A stretch of DNA of 64,000 bases from Corynebacterium atrinae (GCF_030408455.1 NZ_CP046977.1:1736001-1800000), one strand, 5' to 3'; positions 9,762 through 18,135 are shown, counted from the stretch's first letter. Made by a program: numbers and translations. Notes: a model not told the origin generated them from the sequence alone.

Positions 9762-10373
9762 ATGTTGACTTCCTCCTCCGTTGATGCCACCACCATCCTC
9801 CCTTCCCTCCGCCGCCTCGAGCTACCGCAGCGGCGCGATTTAAGCGATGACGGTTTTGGTGATTCTCGCGCCACCATCACCCTGTCGCGCACCCTACTGG
9901 CCTGCCTCTACAGCGGTGAGATGGCGCTGAGTTACCGCCATCTCGGCGAGCTCGATCTCTCTGCACACCGGGCCTGGGACCTCGCCGCCAGTAACCTCAT
10001 TGAGCGGGCTAGCTCTCCCCACGGGGTGCGCATCCTCACCCGGCCCGCCCCTATCTCCTTGGGCGCCGGTGCTCCGGGGGTGGAAGTCTCCACGCCTGGG
10101 GCCTGCGCTACAGCCTGGCTTGCCCATCCGCATAGCTTTTCCATCCTCGACTCTCATCTGGAAGGCCTGCTCGGCGAGACGGTGGGCTACCTCGTCCCCT
10201 CCCACTCCTTGTTGTTCGCCTTGCCGCTTTCCCAGTTGTCGGATTCTCGCTGGATTGAGGCCGCGGCGTCTTTGGTTCGACCACGAGAGAGTTTGATCGC
10301 CTCCCCCGTTCGGTGGTCCCAGGGGTTCCCCGCTGATCTCACCCGCTCCCCATTAGTCCCCGCGCACGCCTAG
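9762..10373 (+). CDS. Conserved-looking hypothetical protein
   Basis: A 203-residue protein without signal peptide or clear membrane helix. I do not recognise the family. Visible features are an Arg/Asp-rich N-terminal third, GVRILTRPAP in the middle, and a hydrophobic segment ETVGYLVPSHSLLFALPLS near residue 140. It lies between the exonuclease and treY on the same strand. The treY -10 box overlaps its stop codon, so treY can also be transcribed separately. A weak AGGA lies 12 bases before the ATG, beneath the structured leader. Confidence 0.65.
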   Translation: MLTSSSVDATTILPSLRRLELPQRRDLSDDGFGDSRATITLSRTLLACLYSGEMALSYRHLGELDLSAHRAWDLAASNLIERASSPHGVRILTRPAPISLGAGAPGVEVSTPGACATAWLAHPHSFSILDSHLEGLLGETVGYLVPSHSLLFALPLSQLSDSRWIEAAASLVRPRESLIASPVRWSQGFPADLTRSPLVPAHA

Positions 10374-10376
10374 GCT
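10371..10376 (+). promoter_or_regulatory. treY -10 box (TAGGCT)
   Basis: TAGGCT overlapping the stop codon of the preceding gene; the resulting leader of about 35 bases carries AAGGAG just before the treY ATG. Confidence 0.45.
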
Positions 10377-10418
10377 AGTGGGTGCGTTTTTAGCATCCGC
10401 CCCCGACCAAGGAGTTCC

Positions 10419-12908
10419 ATGCGCCGTCCCCTTACCGCCACCTACCGCCTGCAAATGCGCGGCCCACAGGCGGACCCCGCGGGTCGGTCCTTCGGTTTTG
10501 CCGAGGCGGCCGCCCAAATTCCTTACCTGCGTGATCTGGGGATCAGCCACCTCTACCTCTCCCCCATCTTCACCGCTTCCCCGACGTCGGCCCACAGCTA
10601 TGACGTCACCGATCCCACGGAGGTCAATCCCGAGCTCGGCGGCATCGAGGGGCTGCGAGAGCTTTCCGCCGCGGCCCACGAAGTGGGGATGGGCGTCATC
10701 ATCGACATCGTGCCGAATCATCTCGGGGTAGAGGACCCGAGGTTGAACGCCTGGTGGTGGGACGTGCTCAAGAATGGTCAGGATTCCCAATTCGAGCACT
10801 ACTTCGACATTGACTGGCACGCCGATAACGGTGCCCGCGGAAAGCTGGGCATGCCGATCCTGGGCCAGCCGGGCGACGAAGACAAGCTTGAGCTGCGCGA
10901 GGTCGACGGTGAACTGGTCCTCGCCTACTTCGACCACATCTATCCTGTCGCCGAAGGTACCGCCACCGGCGTCGACGACGATGTCGCCGAGGTCTATGAC
11001 CGCCAGTCCTATCGGCTCATGTACTGGCGCGACGGAGTCATTTCCTACCGCCGCTTCTTCTCCGTGAACGGGCTCGCGGGAATCCGCCAGGAGGACCCGA
11101 TGGTCTTCGAGCACACGCATCGGATCATCCGTCAACTCATCGCGGAAGATCTCATCGACGGCGTTCGGGTCGATCACCCTGACGGCCTTTCCGATCCCTT
11201 CGGCTACCTCAACCGCCTGCGCGACGTCGTTGGCCCGGACCGCTGGCTCGTAGTGGAAAAGATCTTGGAGGTAAATGAAGTCCTCGACCCCCGTCTCGCG
11301 GTCGATGGAACAACCGGCTACGACGCCCTGCGCGAGTTCGACGGGGTTTTCCTCTCCCGGGAGGCTGAGGACTCGATGTCCATGTTGGCCCTGCAACAAT
11401 CCGGTTCCACCTGGGATGACGCCGCCATGCACGCAGCTTCGCAGCAGCTCAAACGGGAGGTAGCTGGGGAGGAGCTTTCGGTTGAGATCCGCCGCCTTGG
11501 CCGCGCTATCCGCCGTGACAACTTCTCCACTGCTGGCTCCCAGGTGTCCGATGAGGATCTGCGCACCACGATCATCGAGCTCGTCGCCGCCATGCCCGTC
11601 TACCGCGCCGACTACCTGTCGCTCTCACGCGTCACCGCCACCATCGTCGCGGAGATGTCGCGTCGTTTCCCCTCGCGCCGTGATGCTCTGGACCTCATTG
11701 CTGCCGCACTCAATGCCAATGCCGAGGCGAAGATCCGATTCGCCCAAGTCTGTGGTGCCGTCATGGCCAAGGGCGTCGAAGACACGACCTTCTACCGTGC
11801 CTGTCGGCTCGTTGCCCTCCAGGAAGTGGGCGGCGCGCCCGGTCGCTTCGGAGTCTCCGCTGCGGAATTCCACCTCCTCCAGCAGGAGCGCGCCCGCCTG
11901 TGGCCCAAGGCGATGACTAGCTTGTCCACGCATGACACGAAGCGCGGCGAGGATGTCCGCGCCCGGATCATCGAGCTGACCGAAGTTCCCACTGATTTCT
12001 CCGAGTTCGTCCACCGCGTCACGTCCATCGTTCCCGCTCCCGACTCTGGGACCGGGCATTTTCTCCTGCAGAACCTGTTGGGGATCTGGCCTTCCGATGG
12101 TCTAGTTACCGATGCCATCCGCGAGCGTTTCCGCGCTTATGCGATGAAGGCCATCCGTGAGGCAGGAGTTCACACGACGTGGGTCGACCCGGATGAGAGC
12201 TTCGAGCTCGCCATCACCGACTGGGTGGATGCGCTTTTCGACGGCCCCGTCACCTCCATGATCACCGAGTTCGTCGCCCCCCTCGCCCGTGGCGCAGTAC
12301 AGGTGTCACTGGGAAGGAAGATGCTCCAATTGGTCGGCCCGGGCATTCCTGATGTCTATCAGGGCACCGAGTTCTTCGACGATTCCCTCGTCGACCCCGA
12401 CAACCGTCGCTTCGTCGACTACACGGCCCGCCGTCAGGTCTTGGACATGCTCTCCGAGGGCACTGCTACCTGGGACGCCGTGGCCGCAGAGGAGGGCGAC
12501 CAGGGGCTCTACCCTCACCTGAAGACCCACGGTGACCGGGCCAAACTGCACGTCGTCCACACTGGCATTTCGGTGCGCTCGGAACACCCGGAATACTTCA
12601 TTGGCGGCGATAGCCAAGCCGTCTACGCAGTCGGCCCCGCCGAATCTCACCTCATCGGCGTCGCCCGCGGCGACGTGAGCGCTCCCAGTGCCGCGGGGAT
12701 CGGGGTCATCGCCCTAGCGACCCGACGTCCGCTGATCCTCGAGGACCGAGGTGGCTGGGAGGGAACGACGGTTACCCTGCCCGAGGGGTTGTGGCTGGAG
12801 CGTCTCACCGGACGTCAATTCAGCGGTACCGTTCCCGTGGGGGATGTCCTGTCGCTTTTCCCCACCGCCTTGTTGGTCAAGCAACCCGCGGTGGAGCGAG
12901 ATGTCTGA
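10419..12908 (+). CDS. treY: Maltooligosyl trehalose synthase
   Basis: GH13 enzyme that isomerises the reducing-end alpha-1,4 bond of maltooligosaccharides to alpha-1,1, making maltooligosyl trehalose, the substrate of TreZ. The 829 residues fit the family. The N-terminus has TYRLQM, YLRDLGISHLYLSPIF and IDIVPNHLG, all typical of TreY; DGVRVDHPDGLSDP carries the catalytic Asp region; KGVEDTTFYR and LSTHDTKRGEDVRARI are further TreY signatures. AAGGAG precedes the ATG by four bases. The last eight bases overlap the start of the alarmone synthetase gene. Trehalose is needed for stress protection and for mycolate transfer in corynebacteria. Confidence 0.95.
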   Translation: MRRPLTATYRLQMRGPQADPAGRSFGFAEAAAQIPYLRDLGISHLYLSPIFTASPTSAHSYDVTDPTEVNPELGGIEGLRELSAAAHEVGMGVIIDIVPNHLGVEDPRLNAWWWDVLKNGQDSQFEHYFDIDWHADNGARGKLGMPILGQPGDEDKLELREVDGELVLAYFDHIYPVAEGTATGVDDDVAEVYDRQSYRLMYWRDGVISYRRFFSVNGLAGIRQEDPMVFEHTHRIIRQLIAEDLIDGVRVDHPDGLSDPFGYLNRLRDVVGPDRWLVVEKILEVNEVLDPRLAVDGTTGYDALREFDGVFLSREAEDSMSMLALQQSGSTWDDAAMHAASQQLKREVAGEELSVEIRRLGRAIRRDNFSTAGSQVSDEDLRTTIIELVAAMPVYRADYLSLSRVTATIVAEMSRRFPSRRDALDLIAAALNANAEAKIRFAQVCGAVMAKGVEDTTFYRACRLVALQEVGGAPGRFGVSAAEFHLLQQERARLWPKAMTSLSTHDTKRGEDVRARIIELTEVPTDFSEFVHRVTSIVPAPDSGTGHFLLQNLLGIWPSDGLVTDAIRERFRAYAMKAIREAGVHTTWVDPDESFELAITDWVDALFDGPVTSMITEFVAPLARGAVQVSLGRKMLQLVGPGIPDVYQGTEFFDDSLVDPDNRRFVDYTARRQVLDMLSEGTATWDAVAAEEGDQGLYPHLKTHGDRAKLHVVHTGISVRSEHPEYFIGGDSQAVYAVGPAESHLIGVARGDVSAPSAAGIGVIALATRRPLILEDRGGWEGTTVTLPEGLWLERLTGRQFSGTVPVGDVLSLFPTALLVKQPAVERDV

Positions 12909-13926
12909 GCGGCTCTCCCGGCTTGGGAGCCGGTACCACGAATGGGTCCGCCAGCACCCCAACGCCGCGGATGATTTCGGAGACTCGATCGAGGACCTGC
13001 TTGCCGACGCCGGCGTCACCTACGATCGCGTCACCGCCCGGGTCAAGGAATGGCCGTCGATGAAGACCAAAGCCCGCAAGCGCCGCGCGGATGGGACGTT
13101 CCTCTACCCGGACCCGTGGAAAGACATCAATGATCTCGTCGGAGTTCGGGTCACGACGTTTCAGTCGACGGAAATTCCCATGGTCATTGACGTTCTCCAG
13201 CAGTCCTTCACCGTAGAACGCTCCGTGGACAAGACCGCCGAGACTCGCATTTCAGGCGGCTTTGGCTACGGCTCCCACCATCTCGTGCTCACTGTGGACG
13301 AGAATTCCTCCGAGATCGAGGAACTGGCCCCTTATCAGGGCGTGAGTTTTGAGGTCCAGGTCCGCACGGTGCTGCAACACGCCTGGGCCGAGTTCGAGCA
13401 TGACATCCGCTACAAGCGCGGCAGTGAGGATCTGGACCCGCGGGTTGATCGCGCCTTTACCCTCGCCGCCGGCCTTATCGAGCTGGCGGACCAGCAATTC
13501 GACCAGATCGGGGCGCTGCAAAACTCCGAAGGTTTGAAGGCTGGAGATGTCGATTTCACCGCCGAGACTTTGCCTGGGGTGCTCACCATGTTGCTGGGCA
13601 ATCGCTTCCCCGGTTCGCGCTCGGAGAATTACCGCTGGTTGGAAGAGCTCCTCCACGCTAACGGCATCACCACGGTGGCGGAGTTGGAGGTGCTGCTGGA
13701 CGAGAAGGCGATCGGCGAGGTTCACTCGGCCTTGAGCTACCGCTTCCACCCGGGCCAGATTCGCCTCATCGATGATCTTTTGTTGCGCCGATTTGGCCAG
13801 GGCCATATCACCCGGACGGGCGGAAGTGGCACGAGGGCGGCGCAACGCCCGCAGCGTTTGGCAGCTCGGTTGAAACGAATCCGCGCCGCGCGTCAAGTTT
13901 CGTCGGAAACGCCGAAGAAGCAGTAG
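12901..13926 (+). CDS. RelA/SpoT-domain (p)ppGpp synthetase, small alarmone synthetase type
   Basis: A 341-residue protein with the RelA/SpoT nucleotidyltransferase domain in its first half: KARKRRADG, DPWKDINDLVGVRVTTF (metal-binding region), GGFGYGSHHLVL, and FEVQVRTVLQHAWAEFEHDI with the ExQxRT motif that sets acceptor specificity. There is no HD hydrolase domain, TGS or ACT, so it should only synthesise alarmone (inference). It has a C-terminal extension of about 130 residues beyond the minimal SAS length, ending in a basic tail. C. glutamicum has a related protein called RelS; equivalence is likely but not proven here. The ATG overlaps the treY stop by eight bases, so translation is probably coupled. 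Confidence 0.8.
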   Translation: MSERLSRLGSRYHEWVRQHPNAADDFGDSIEDLLADAGVTYDRVTARVKEWPSMKTKARKRRADGTFLYPDPWKDINDLVGVRVTTFQSTEIPMVIDVLQQSFTVERSVDKTAETRISGGFGYGSHHLVLTVDENSSEIEELAPYQGVSFEVQVRTVLQHAWAEFEHDIRYKRGSEDLDPRVDRAFTLAAGLIELADQQFDQIGALQNSEGLKAGDVDFTAETLPGVLTMLLGNRFPGSRSENYRWLEELLHANGITTVAELEVLLDEKAIGEVHSALSYRFHPGQIRLIDDLLLRRFGQGHITRTGGSGTRAAQRPQRLAARLKRIRAARQVSSETPKKQ

Positions 13927-13929
13927 CAT
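13924..13929 (+). promoter_or_regulatory. Candidate -10 box (TAGCAT) for the small peptide gene
   Basis: TAGCAT at the end of the alarmone synthetase gene (it starts on the stop codon TAG) would give a leader of about 36 bases with AGGAG at 13959-13963. No convincing -35 element. Confidence 0.35.
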
Positions 13930-13971
13930 GGTCAACGAACCTGATTACAGACTTCCTTAGGAGAAGACCTG

Positions 13972-14100
13972 ATGCTTTCGTCCATCCGCGAAGATTTTCC
14001 CCAGGCTGCCGACGCGATTCACGTCTGGGCCCTGGCCGTCGCCAATTTCTTCCGGGATTTCGGTGTTGACTTCCCGCCTGCCAACTGGGGTCTGTTCTAG
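13972..14100 (+). CDS. 42-residue acidic peptide, function unknown
   Basis: A short frame starting MLSSIREDFPQAADAIHV and ending PPANWGLF. Support: TTAGGAG eight bases upstream of the ATG, a clean stop, and a strong private terminator 25 bases after it. The peptide has five acidic and two basic residues, no signal peptide and a central amphipathic stretch (AADAIHVWALAVANFF). Size, acidity and lack of a signal peptide recall corynebacterial mycomembrane porin peptides (PorA/PorH), but I see no clear sequence match. It could also be a regulatory or membrane-active peptide. Too short for most gene callers. Confidence 0.6.
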   Translation: MLSSIREDFPQAADAIHVWALAVANFFRDFGVDFPPANWGLF

Positions 14101-14124
14101 TCACCGCTAGCTTCCAGCGCTACG

Positions 14125-14164
14125 AAGGTGCGCCCGCGTGATCATGACGCGGGCGCACCTTTTC
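14125..14164 (+). terminator. Strong intrinsic terminator
   Basis: A perfect 15-bp stem (14125-14139 with 14147-14161) around a seven-base loop GATCATG, followed by T residues. It ends the transcript of the small peptide gene and of the treY unit. Confidence 0.85.
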
Positions 14165-14229
14165 GCGGCCTAGCTCTGGGTTGAGTGTCGTCCTAGCTCA
14201 GCGCTCTGATTGGCCCACTGAGCCGACCG

Positions 14230-14303
14230 AAACCCGCACTTCCTAACAACTTGGCGGGTTTGGAAGGGGGATTGACCCCGGAGTTGTTAGGAAGTGCCGG
14301 TTT
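14230..14303. repeat. Large inverted repeat with competing hairpin
   Basis: Arms 14230-14251 and 14282-14303 match at 21 of 22 positions, with a perfect core GCACTTCCTAACAACT. The loop contains GGGGG/CCCC that can pair. The left arm's AAACCCGC (14230-14237) can instead pair with GCGGGTTT (14254-14261), so two exclusive folds exist. It lies between convergent genes, downstream of the S4 gene. No T-run follows in either direction, so it is not a standard terminator. Confidence 0.75.
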
Positions 14304-14325
14304 TGGGCTCCTCGCGCCACTCGCT

Positions 14326-14706
14326 TCAGCCCCTTCCCCGCAGCCGATCGATGTCACGTCGCTCGCGCTTCGTCGGCCGACCTGCCCCGCGGTCCCGGCG
14401 AGGTTGGGAAGCGAGGATTTCCTTGGAAGGCGGCGGCGGGGAATGGTCGACGTAGCAGGAACGGGCCACGGGCGCGCCGACTCGTTTGCGCACGGTTGCC
14501 AGCACTTCCAGGTCGAGCTCACGATGGTTGACCCAGACGCGGACGCGGTCACCGGGGACCACTTGTTGGGCGGGTTTTGTGGCGACGCCGTTGAGTTTGA
14601 CGTGGCCGGCGCGGACGGCTGCGGCGGCGTCGGAACGCGTTTTGAAGATCCGCACGGCCCATACCCAGGCGTCGATGCGGACGGGCCCGCCGTCCGGTTG
14701 AGTCAT
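14326..14706 (-). CDS. S4-domain RNA-binding protein (Hsp15-like)
   Basis: A 126-residue protein whose N-terminal half is an S4 fold: VRIDAWVWAVRIFKTRSDAA, then AAVRAGHVKLNG and PAQQVVPGDRVRVWV. Hsp15/RqcP-type proteins of this build bind stalled 50S subunits carrying tRNA and help rescue or tail nascent chains. The C-terminal third is basic and Pro-rich (GRPTKRERRDIDRLRGRG), suited to RNA contact. It starts 12 bases after the small membrane protein gene, so both probably share a transcript with the YigZ-type gene upstream. Confidence 0.85.
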   Translation of the reverse strand: MTQPDGGPVRIDAWVWAVRIFKTRSDAAAAVRAGHVKLNGVATKPAQQVVPGDRVRVWVNHRELDLEVLATVRKRVGAPVARSCYVDHSPPPPSKEILASQPRRDRGAGRPTKRERRDIDRLRGRG

Positions 14707-14718
14707 GGTCGAAAAAAC

Positions 14719-14952
14719 CTAGTAGTTGTCTTGGTGGTTAACGATCTTTTGCACCTTCGACCAGTTGATATAGCCTCCGGCGACGGCGACGACCATGCCG
14801 AGGATGAGGAAAGTCCAGCTGGTGAACAGCAGGCCGAGGGCTACGCCGCCGACGACACCGACGCCGACGCTCACGGCGGCGTTGCGGGTGTACTTGCGTA
14901 CCGCCTGCTTGCGCTGCTCAATCGGATTATTGGGGCGACGTTGCATTGTCAT
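14719..14952 (-). CDS. Small two-helix membrane protein
   Basis: About 77 residues: a basic N-terminus (QRRPNNPIEQRKQAVRKYTR), two adjacent hydrophobic segments (AAVSVGVGVVGGVALGLLF and WTFLILGMVVAVAGGYI) and a short polar tail. I do not recognise the family. The start is uncertain: ATG at 14952 lies seven bases from a TAGAAT box (14960-14965, leaderless reading), while ATG at 14946 has GAGGG eight bases upstream and ATG at 14961 is also in frame. It sits between the yigZ-type and S4 genes on one strand. Confidence 0.65.
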   Translation of the reverse strand: MTMQRRPNNPIEQRKQAVRKYTRNAAVSVGVGVVGGVALGLLFTSWTFLILGMVVAVAGGYINWSKVQKIVNHQDNY

Positions 14953-14976
14953 AGCCCTCATTCTAGTAGCCCGCGC

Positions 14977-15615
14977 TTAAGACTCCACCCACGCTGTTCC
15001 TGATTCGCGCAGCTGCGCCGCCCCGGAGGTGAGCGCGGCCAAAGTAGAAGCAAGTTCTTCTCGCCCTCCTGGTGCGACGGCGAGGGTGAACATCACCCGC
15101 GCCGCGTAACTAACATCGACCACCTCGATGCCTCGGCCGCGCAGCTCCGCTTCGAGGCGTCCGGCGTCGGAATGCCCGACGTCGAGCGTGTACAGCTCCC
15201 GCAGGGAGCGGGTGACACGCGCAACCTGCGGCAGGAGTTGGCCGACGGCGTGGGAGTAGGCGTGGACGAGGCCCCCTGCGCCGAGCTTGACGCCGCCGAA
15301 GTAGCGGACGACGACCACGGCGGCGTCGATAAGCGAGGAACCTTTGAGCATGTCCAACATGGGCTTACCGGCGGTGCCGGAAGGTTCGCCATCGTCGGAG
15401 GAGCGTTCGATGGGTTGGGCGCCGTCGACGGCGACGATGAAGGCGCTGCAGTGGTGACGGGCGTCGGGGTACGTGGCTTTGACCTCGTGGATGAACTCGC
15501 GGGCTTGCTCCTCGGAACTGACCCGGCGTGCGACGGCGATGAAGCGGGAGCGTTTGACTTCGTACTCGTCGCTCCAGGTGCGGTTCGCGGCGGGAAGTTC
15601 GTACGAGGTCACCAT
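14977..15615 (-). CDS. IMPACT/YigZ family protein
   Basis: About 212 residues. The N-terminal UPF0029/IMPACT domain contains KRSRFIAVARRVSSEEQARE, DARHHCSAFIV, DDGEPSGTAGKPML and VVVVRYFGGVKLGAGGLVHAY, the last being the family hallmark. A short ferredoxin-fold C-terminal domain follows. Bacterial members are poorly understood; eukaryotic IMPACT acts in translation control. I chose ATG at 15615, which has TAACAT (15624-15629) eight bases upstream. In-frame alternatives upstream lack a ribosome site. It is divergent from treZ with only 52 bases between the start codons. Confidence 0.8.
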   Translation of the reverse strand: MVTSYELPAANRTWSDEYEVKRSRFIAVARRVSSEEQAREFIHEVKATYPDARHHCSAFIVAVDGAQPIERSSDDGEPSGTAGKPMLDMLKGSSLIDAAVVVVRYFGGVKLGAGGLVHAYSHAVGQLLPQVARVTRSLRELYTLDVGHSDAGRLEAELRGRGIEVVDVSYAARVMFTLAVAPGGREELASTLAALTSGAAQLRESGTAWVES

Positions 15616-15623
15616 GGGCATTG

Positions 15624-15629
15624 ATGTTA
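15624..15629 (-). promoter_or_regulatory. -10 box (TAACAT) of the yigZ-type gene, leaderless
   Basis: TAACAT eight bases before the ATG on the minus strand, back to back with the treZ -10 box. Confidence 0.4.
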
Positions 15630-15654
15630 CCTGGCACGGCGTGGCGCAAACCCC

Positions 15655-15660
15655 TAGCCT
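15655..15660 (+). promoter_or_regulatory. treZ -10 box (TAGCCT), leaderless
   Basis: TAGCCT seven bases before the treZ ATG. It fixes the start at 15668 rather than at upstream in-frame codons. Confidence 0.5.
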
Positions 15661-15667
15661 GGAACGC

Positions 15668-17401
15668 ATGACTGCGTATGAGCCATTGTCCGTGTGGGCC
15701 CCGTATGCCCACGACGTTCGGTTGCACTTGGGGGATGGTTCGGTTCATCCCCTGCAGAAGCTCGCCGGTGATTGGTGGGTGTCTGAGGTGATCGCGCAGC
15801 CCGGAATGCGCTATGGATATTCCCTGTTCAACGGGGAGGACTGGTCCAAGGTCGTACCCGATCCGCGCACGACGTCACAGCCCGATGGCATCCATGGGCT
15901 TTCCGAGGTCACTGACCCGGCCTTCGCCTGGACCTCTGGTGAGTGGACGGGGCGGGCGCTGCCGGGGCAGGTGATCTACGAGCTGCACGTGGGCACCTTC
16001 ACGCCGGAGGGGACGTTTGCCGGGGTGATCGGCAAGCTTGATTACCTGCGGGACTTGGGCGTGACCGCCATCGAACTCATGCCCGTCCAACCCTTCGGCG
16101 GGACGCGGAACTGGGGTTACGACGGGGTAGACCTGCACGCCGTGCATGCGGCATATGGTGGCCCTGAGGGCCTGAAAAAGCTTGTCGACGCCGCGCACAA
16201 CGCCGGCATCGGAGTCATCCTCGACGTCGTGTACAACCACTTCGGCCCGGACGGCAACTACAACGGCATGTTCGGCCCCTACACCGCCGGTGGGTCGACC
16301 GGCTGGGGCGAAGTGGTCAACATCTCCGGGCCCGATTCGGATGAGGTGCGGGCTTTTATTCTCGACGCCGTGCGCCAGTGGCTCGTCGAGTACCGCATCG
16401 ATGGGCTGCGCCTCGACGCCGTCCACGCCTATGACGACCGCGGTGCCTTTTCCCTCATGGAGCAGATCCAGGCCGTCGCCGACGACGTAACGACCCGCAC
16501 CGGGGTGCCCCGATACGTCATCGCGGAATCCGATCTCAACGACCCCCGGCTGATCACCTCCCCCGAGGCCGGTGGCTACGGCCTCGCTGCACAATGGCTT
16601 GATGACGTCCACCATGCGCTTCACACCCTCGTCTCCGGCGAGGACCACGCCTACTACGAGGACTACGGCTCCCTCGCTGCATTGGAGAAAACCCTGCGCG
16701 AAGCCTACTTTTTCACCGGCACGATGTCACACTTCCGCGGACGTACCCACGGCCGGGCCATCAACCGCGCGAGCACCCCGGCGCACCGATTTGTCACCTA
16801 CACCACCACCCATGACCAGGTGGGAAACCGTGCCTCCGGTGACCGACCGTCGATGAACCTCAGCCCGAAGCAGCAGGTGCTCAAGGCCGCGATCATCTTC
16901 TCCTCCCCCTTCACCCCGATGCTGTTTATGGGTGAGGAATTCGGTGCACGCACCCCGTTCGCGTTTTTCTGCTCGCACACCGACGACCACCTCAATCGCC
17001 TCACCACCGAAGGCCGGACCCGCGAGTTTTCCCACACGGGCTGGGACCACGCCATGGTGCCCGATCCGGCTTCCCCGATGACCTTCGAGTCTTCCCAACT
17101 GAACTGGGCGTTCGATGAGACGCAGGAGGAGATTCACGCCGCTTATCGCGAGCTGCTGCGTCTTCGCGCGGAGCTGGGACTTGCCCGCGCCGACCTCACC
17201 CGCCTGATCGTGGAGACGGGCTCAGAAGATAACATGTGGCTGGCCATGGGATACGAGGACGTCATGCTCGTGGCCAATCTCTCTGCGGAATCGGTTACTG
17301 TGCCCTTCGGCGGCGAGTTGATTTACTCCTTCAGCACGCCTGCCGTGGGACCGGATGCCACGGACCTTGGGGCTTGGGAGTTCGCGCTGATCAGGCGCTG
17401 A
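15668..17401 (+). CDS. treZ: Maltooligosyl trehalose trehalohydrolase
   Basis: GH13 hydrolase that releases trehalose from the maltooligosyl trehalose made by TreY. The 577-residue protein has an N-terminal immunoglobulin-like domain (LSVWAPYAHDVRLHLGDG), then the barrel with YELHVGTFTPEGTF, ELMPVQPFGGTRNWGYDG, VVYNHFGPDGNY, DGLRLDAVHAYDD (nucleophile), VIAESDLNDPR (acid/base) and TYTTTHDQVGN, all typical of TreZ. The leaderless promoter fixes the ATG. The first ATPase gene follows five bases after the stop codon. Confidence 0.95.
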   Translation: MTAYEPLSVWAPYAHDVRLHLGDGSVHPLQKLAGDWWVSEVIAQPGMRYGYSLFNGEDWSKVVPDPRTTSQPDGIHGLSEVTDPAFAWTSGEWTGRALPGQVIYELHVGTFTPEGTFAGVIGKLDYLRDLGVTAIELMPVQPFGGTRNWGYDGVDLHAVHAAYGGPEGLKKLVDAAHNAGIGVILDVVYNHFGPDGNYNGMFGPYTAGGSTGWGEVVNISGPDSDEVRAFILDAVRQWLVEYRIDGLRLDAVHAYDDRGAFSLMEQIQAVADDVTTRTGVPRYVIAESDLNDPRLITSPEAGGYGLAAQWLDDVHHALHTLVSGEDHAYYEDYGSLAALEKTLREAYFFTGTMSHFRGRTHGRAINRASTPAHRFVTYTTTHDQVGNRASGDRPSMNLSPKQQVLKAAIIFSSPFTPMLFMGEEFGARTPFAFFCSHTDDHLNRLTTEGRTREFSHTGWDHAMVPDPASPMTFESSQLNWAFDETQEEIHAAYRELLRLRAELGLARADLTRLIVETGSEDNMWLAMGYEDVMLVANLSAESVTVPFGGELIYSFSTPAVGPDATDLGAWEFALIRR

Positions 17402-17406
17402 CCGCC

Positions 17407-18135
17407 GTGTTCATCACCTCCGCGCGCCTAGATACCCCCCTCGAAGAGCTCCCGCCCTACGTAGCGGGGCTGCCGGTGGTTCAGCTGCTAGCCGCGGAGG
17501 GTGTGGACTTTGACTCCCCCATCACCATCATCACCGGTGAGAACGGGACGGGAAAGTCCACCTTCATCGAGGCGATCGCCGTCGGCAGCCGACTCAACCC
17601 GGAGGGCGGCTCGCGCCATGCGTCCTTTGAAACCATGACAGACTCGGTCTCCCCGCTGCACGCCGCGATCACGCTGGTTCGGCGCCGCAACCCCGAAGAC
17701 GCCTTCTTCCTCCGCGGGGAGTCCTTCTACCAACTGGCCAGCTACTACGAGACCCTCCACCCGGTGCCGCCGCGCAGCACTCCCATGAACGATCTCCGGA
17801 GGATGAGCCACGGCCAGTCCCTCATCGCCACCATTCTTCGCCGTTTCCACGGCGATGGGTTGTTTCTTCTCGACGAGCCCGAGGCCGGCCTGTCCACGCT
17901 CCGTCAGCTGGAGCTGCTGGGGCGTCTGTACCACCTCGCCGAGGCCGGTTCCCAGATCATCATGGCGACCCACTCCCCCATCCTCTTGGCCATCCCGGAT
18001 GCCCAGATCCTCGAACTGACCCCCACCGGGGTGCGGTGGGTGCCGTTCGAGGAGACCGATGCCTTCGCCGCAGCCCAGGAGTTCGCCTCCGACCCCTTAG
18101 GCTCCGCGGCGTTCCTCACCGAGGAGGACGCATGA
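17407..18135 (+). CDS. AAA-type ATPase, first of a tandem pair
   Basis: A 242-residue P-loop ATPase of the SMC/ABC-like AAA class. Walker A is GENGTGKST near residue 45, a signature-like MSHGQSLIATILRRF lies near 135, Walker B is GLFLLDEPEAGLS, and a switch histidine is in IIMATHSPILLA. No membrane segment is present. The GTG start is five bases after treZ; the ribosome site is weak, so it may depend on treZ translation. The next gene encodes a paralogue starting on the same ATGA. The two may form a heterodimer (inference). Function unknown. Confidence 0.75.
   Translation: MFITSARLDTPLEELPPYVAGLPVVQLLAAEGVDFDSPITIITGENGTGKSTFIEAIAVGSRLNPEGGSRHASFETMTDSVSPLHAAITLVRRRNPEDAFFLRGESFYQLASYYETLHPVPPRSTPMNDLRRMSHGQSLIATILRRFHGDGLFLLDEPEAGLSTLRQLELLGRLYHLAEAGSQIIMATHSPILLAIPDAQILELTPTGVRWVPFEETDAFAAAQEFASDPLGSAAFLTEEDA

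Noticed and set aside
14193..14552. 119-codon minus-strand frame over the inverted repeat
   Set aside because: Overlaps the S4 gene in another frame and includes the palindrome; no protein features.
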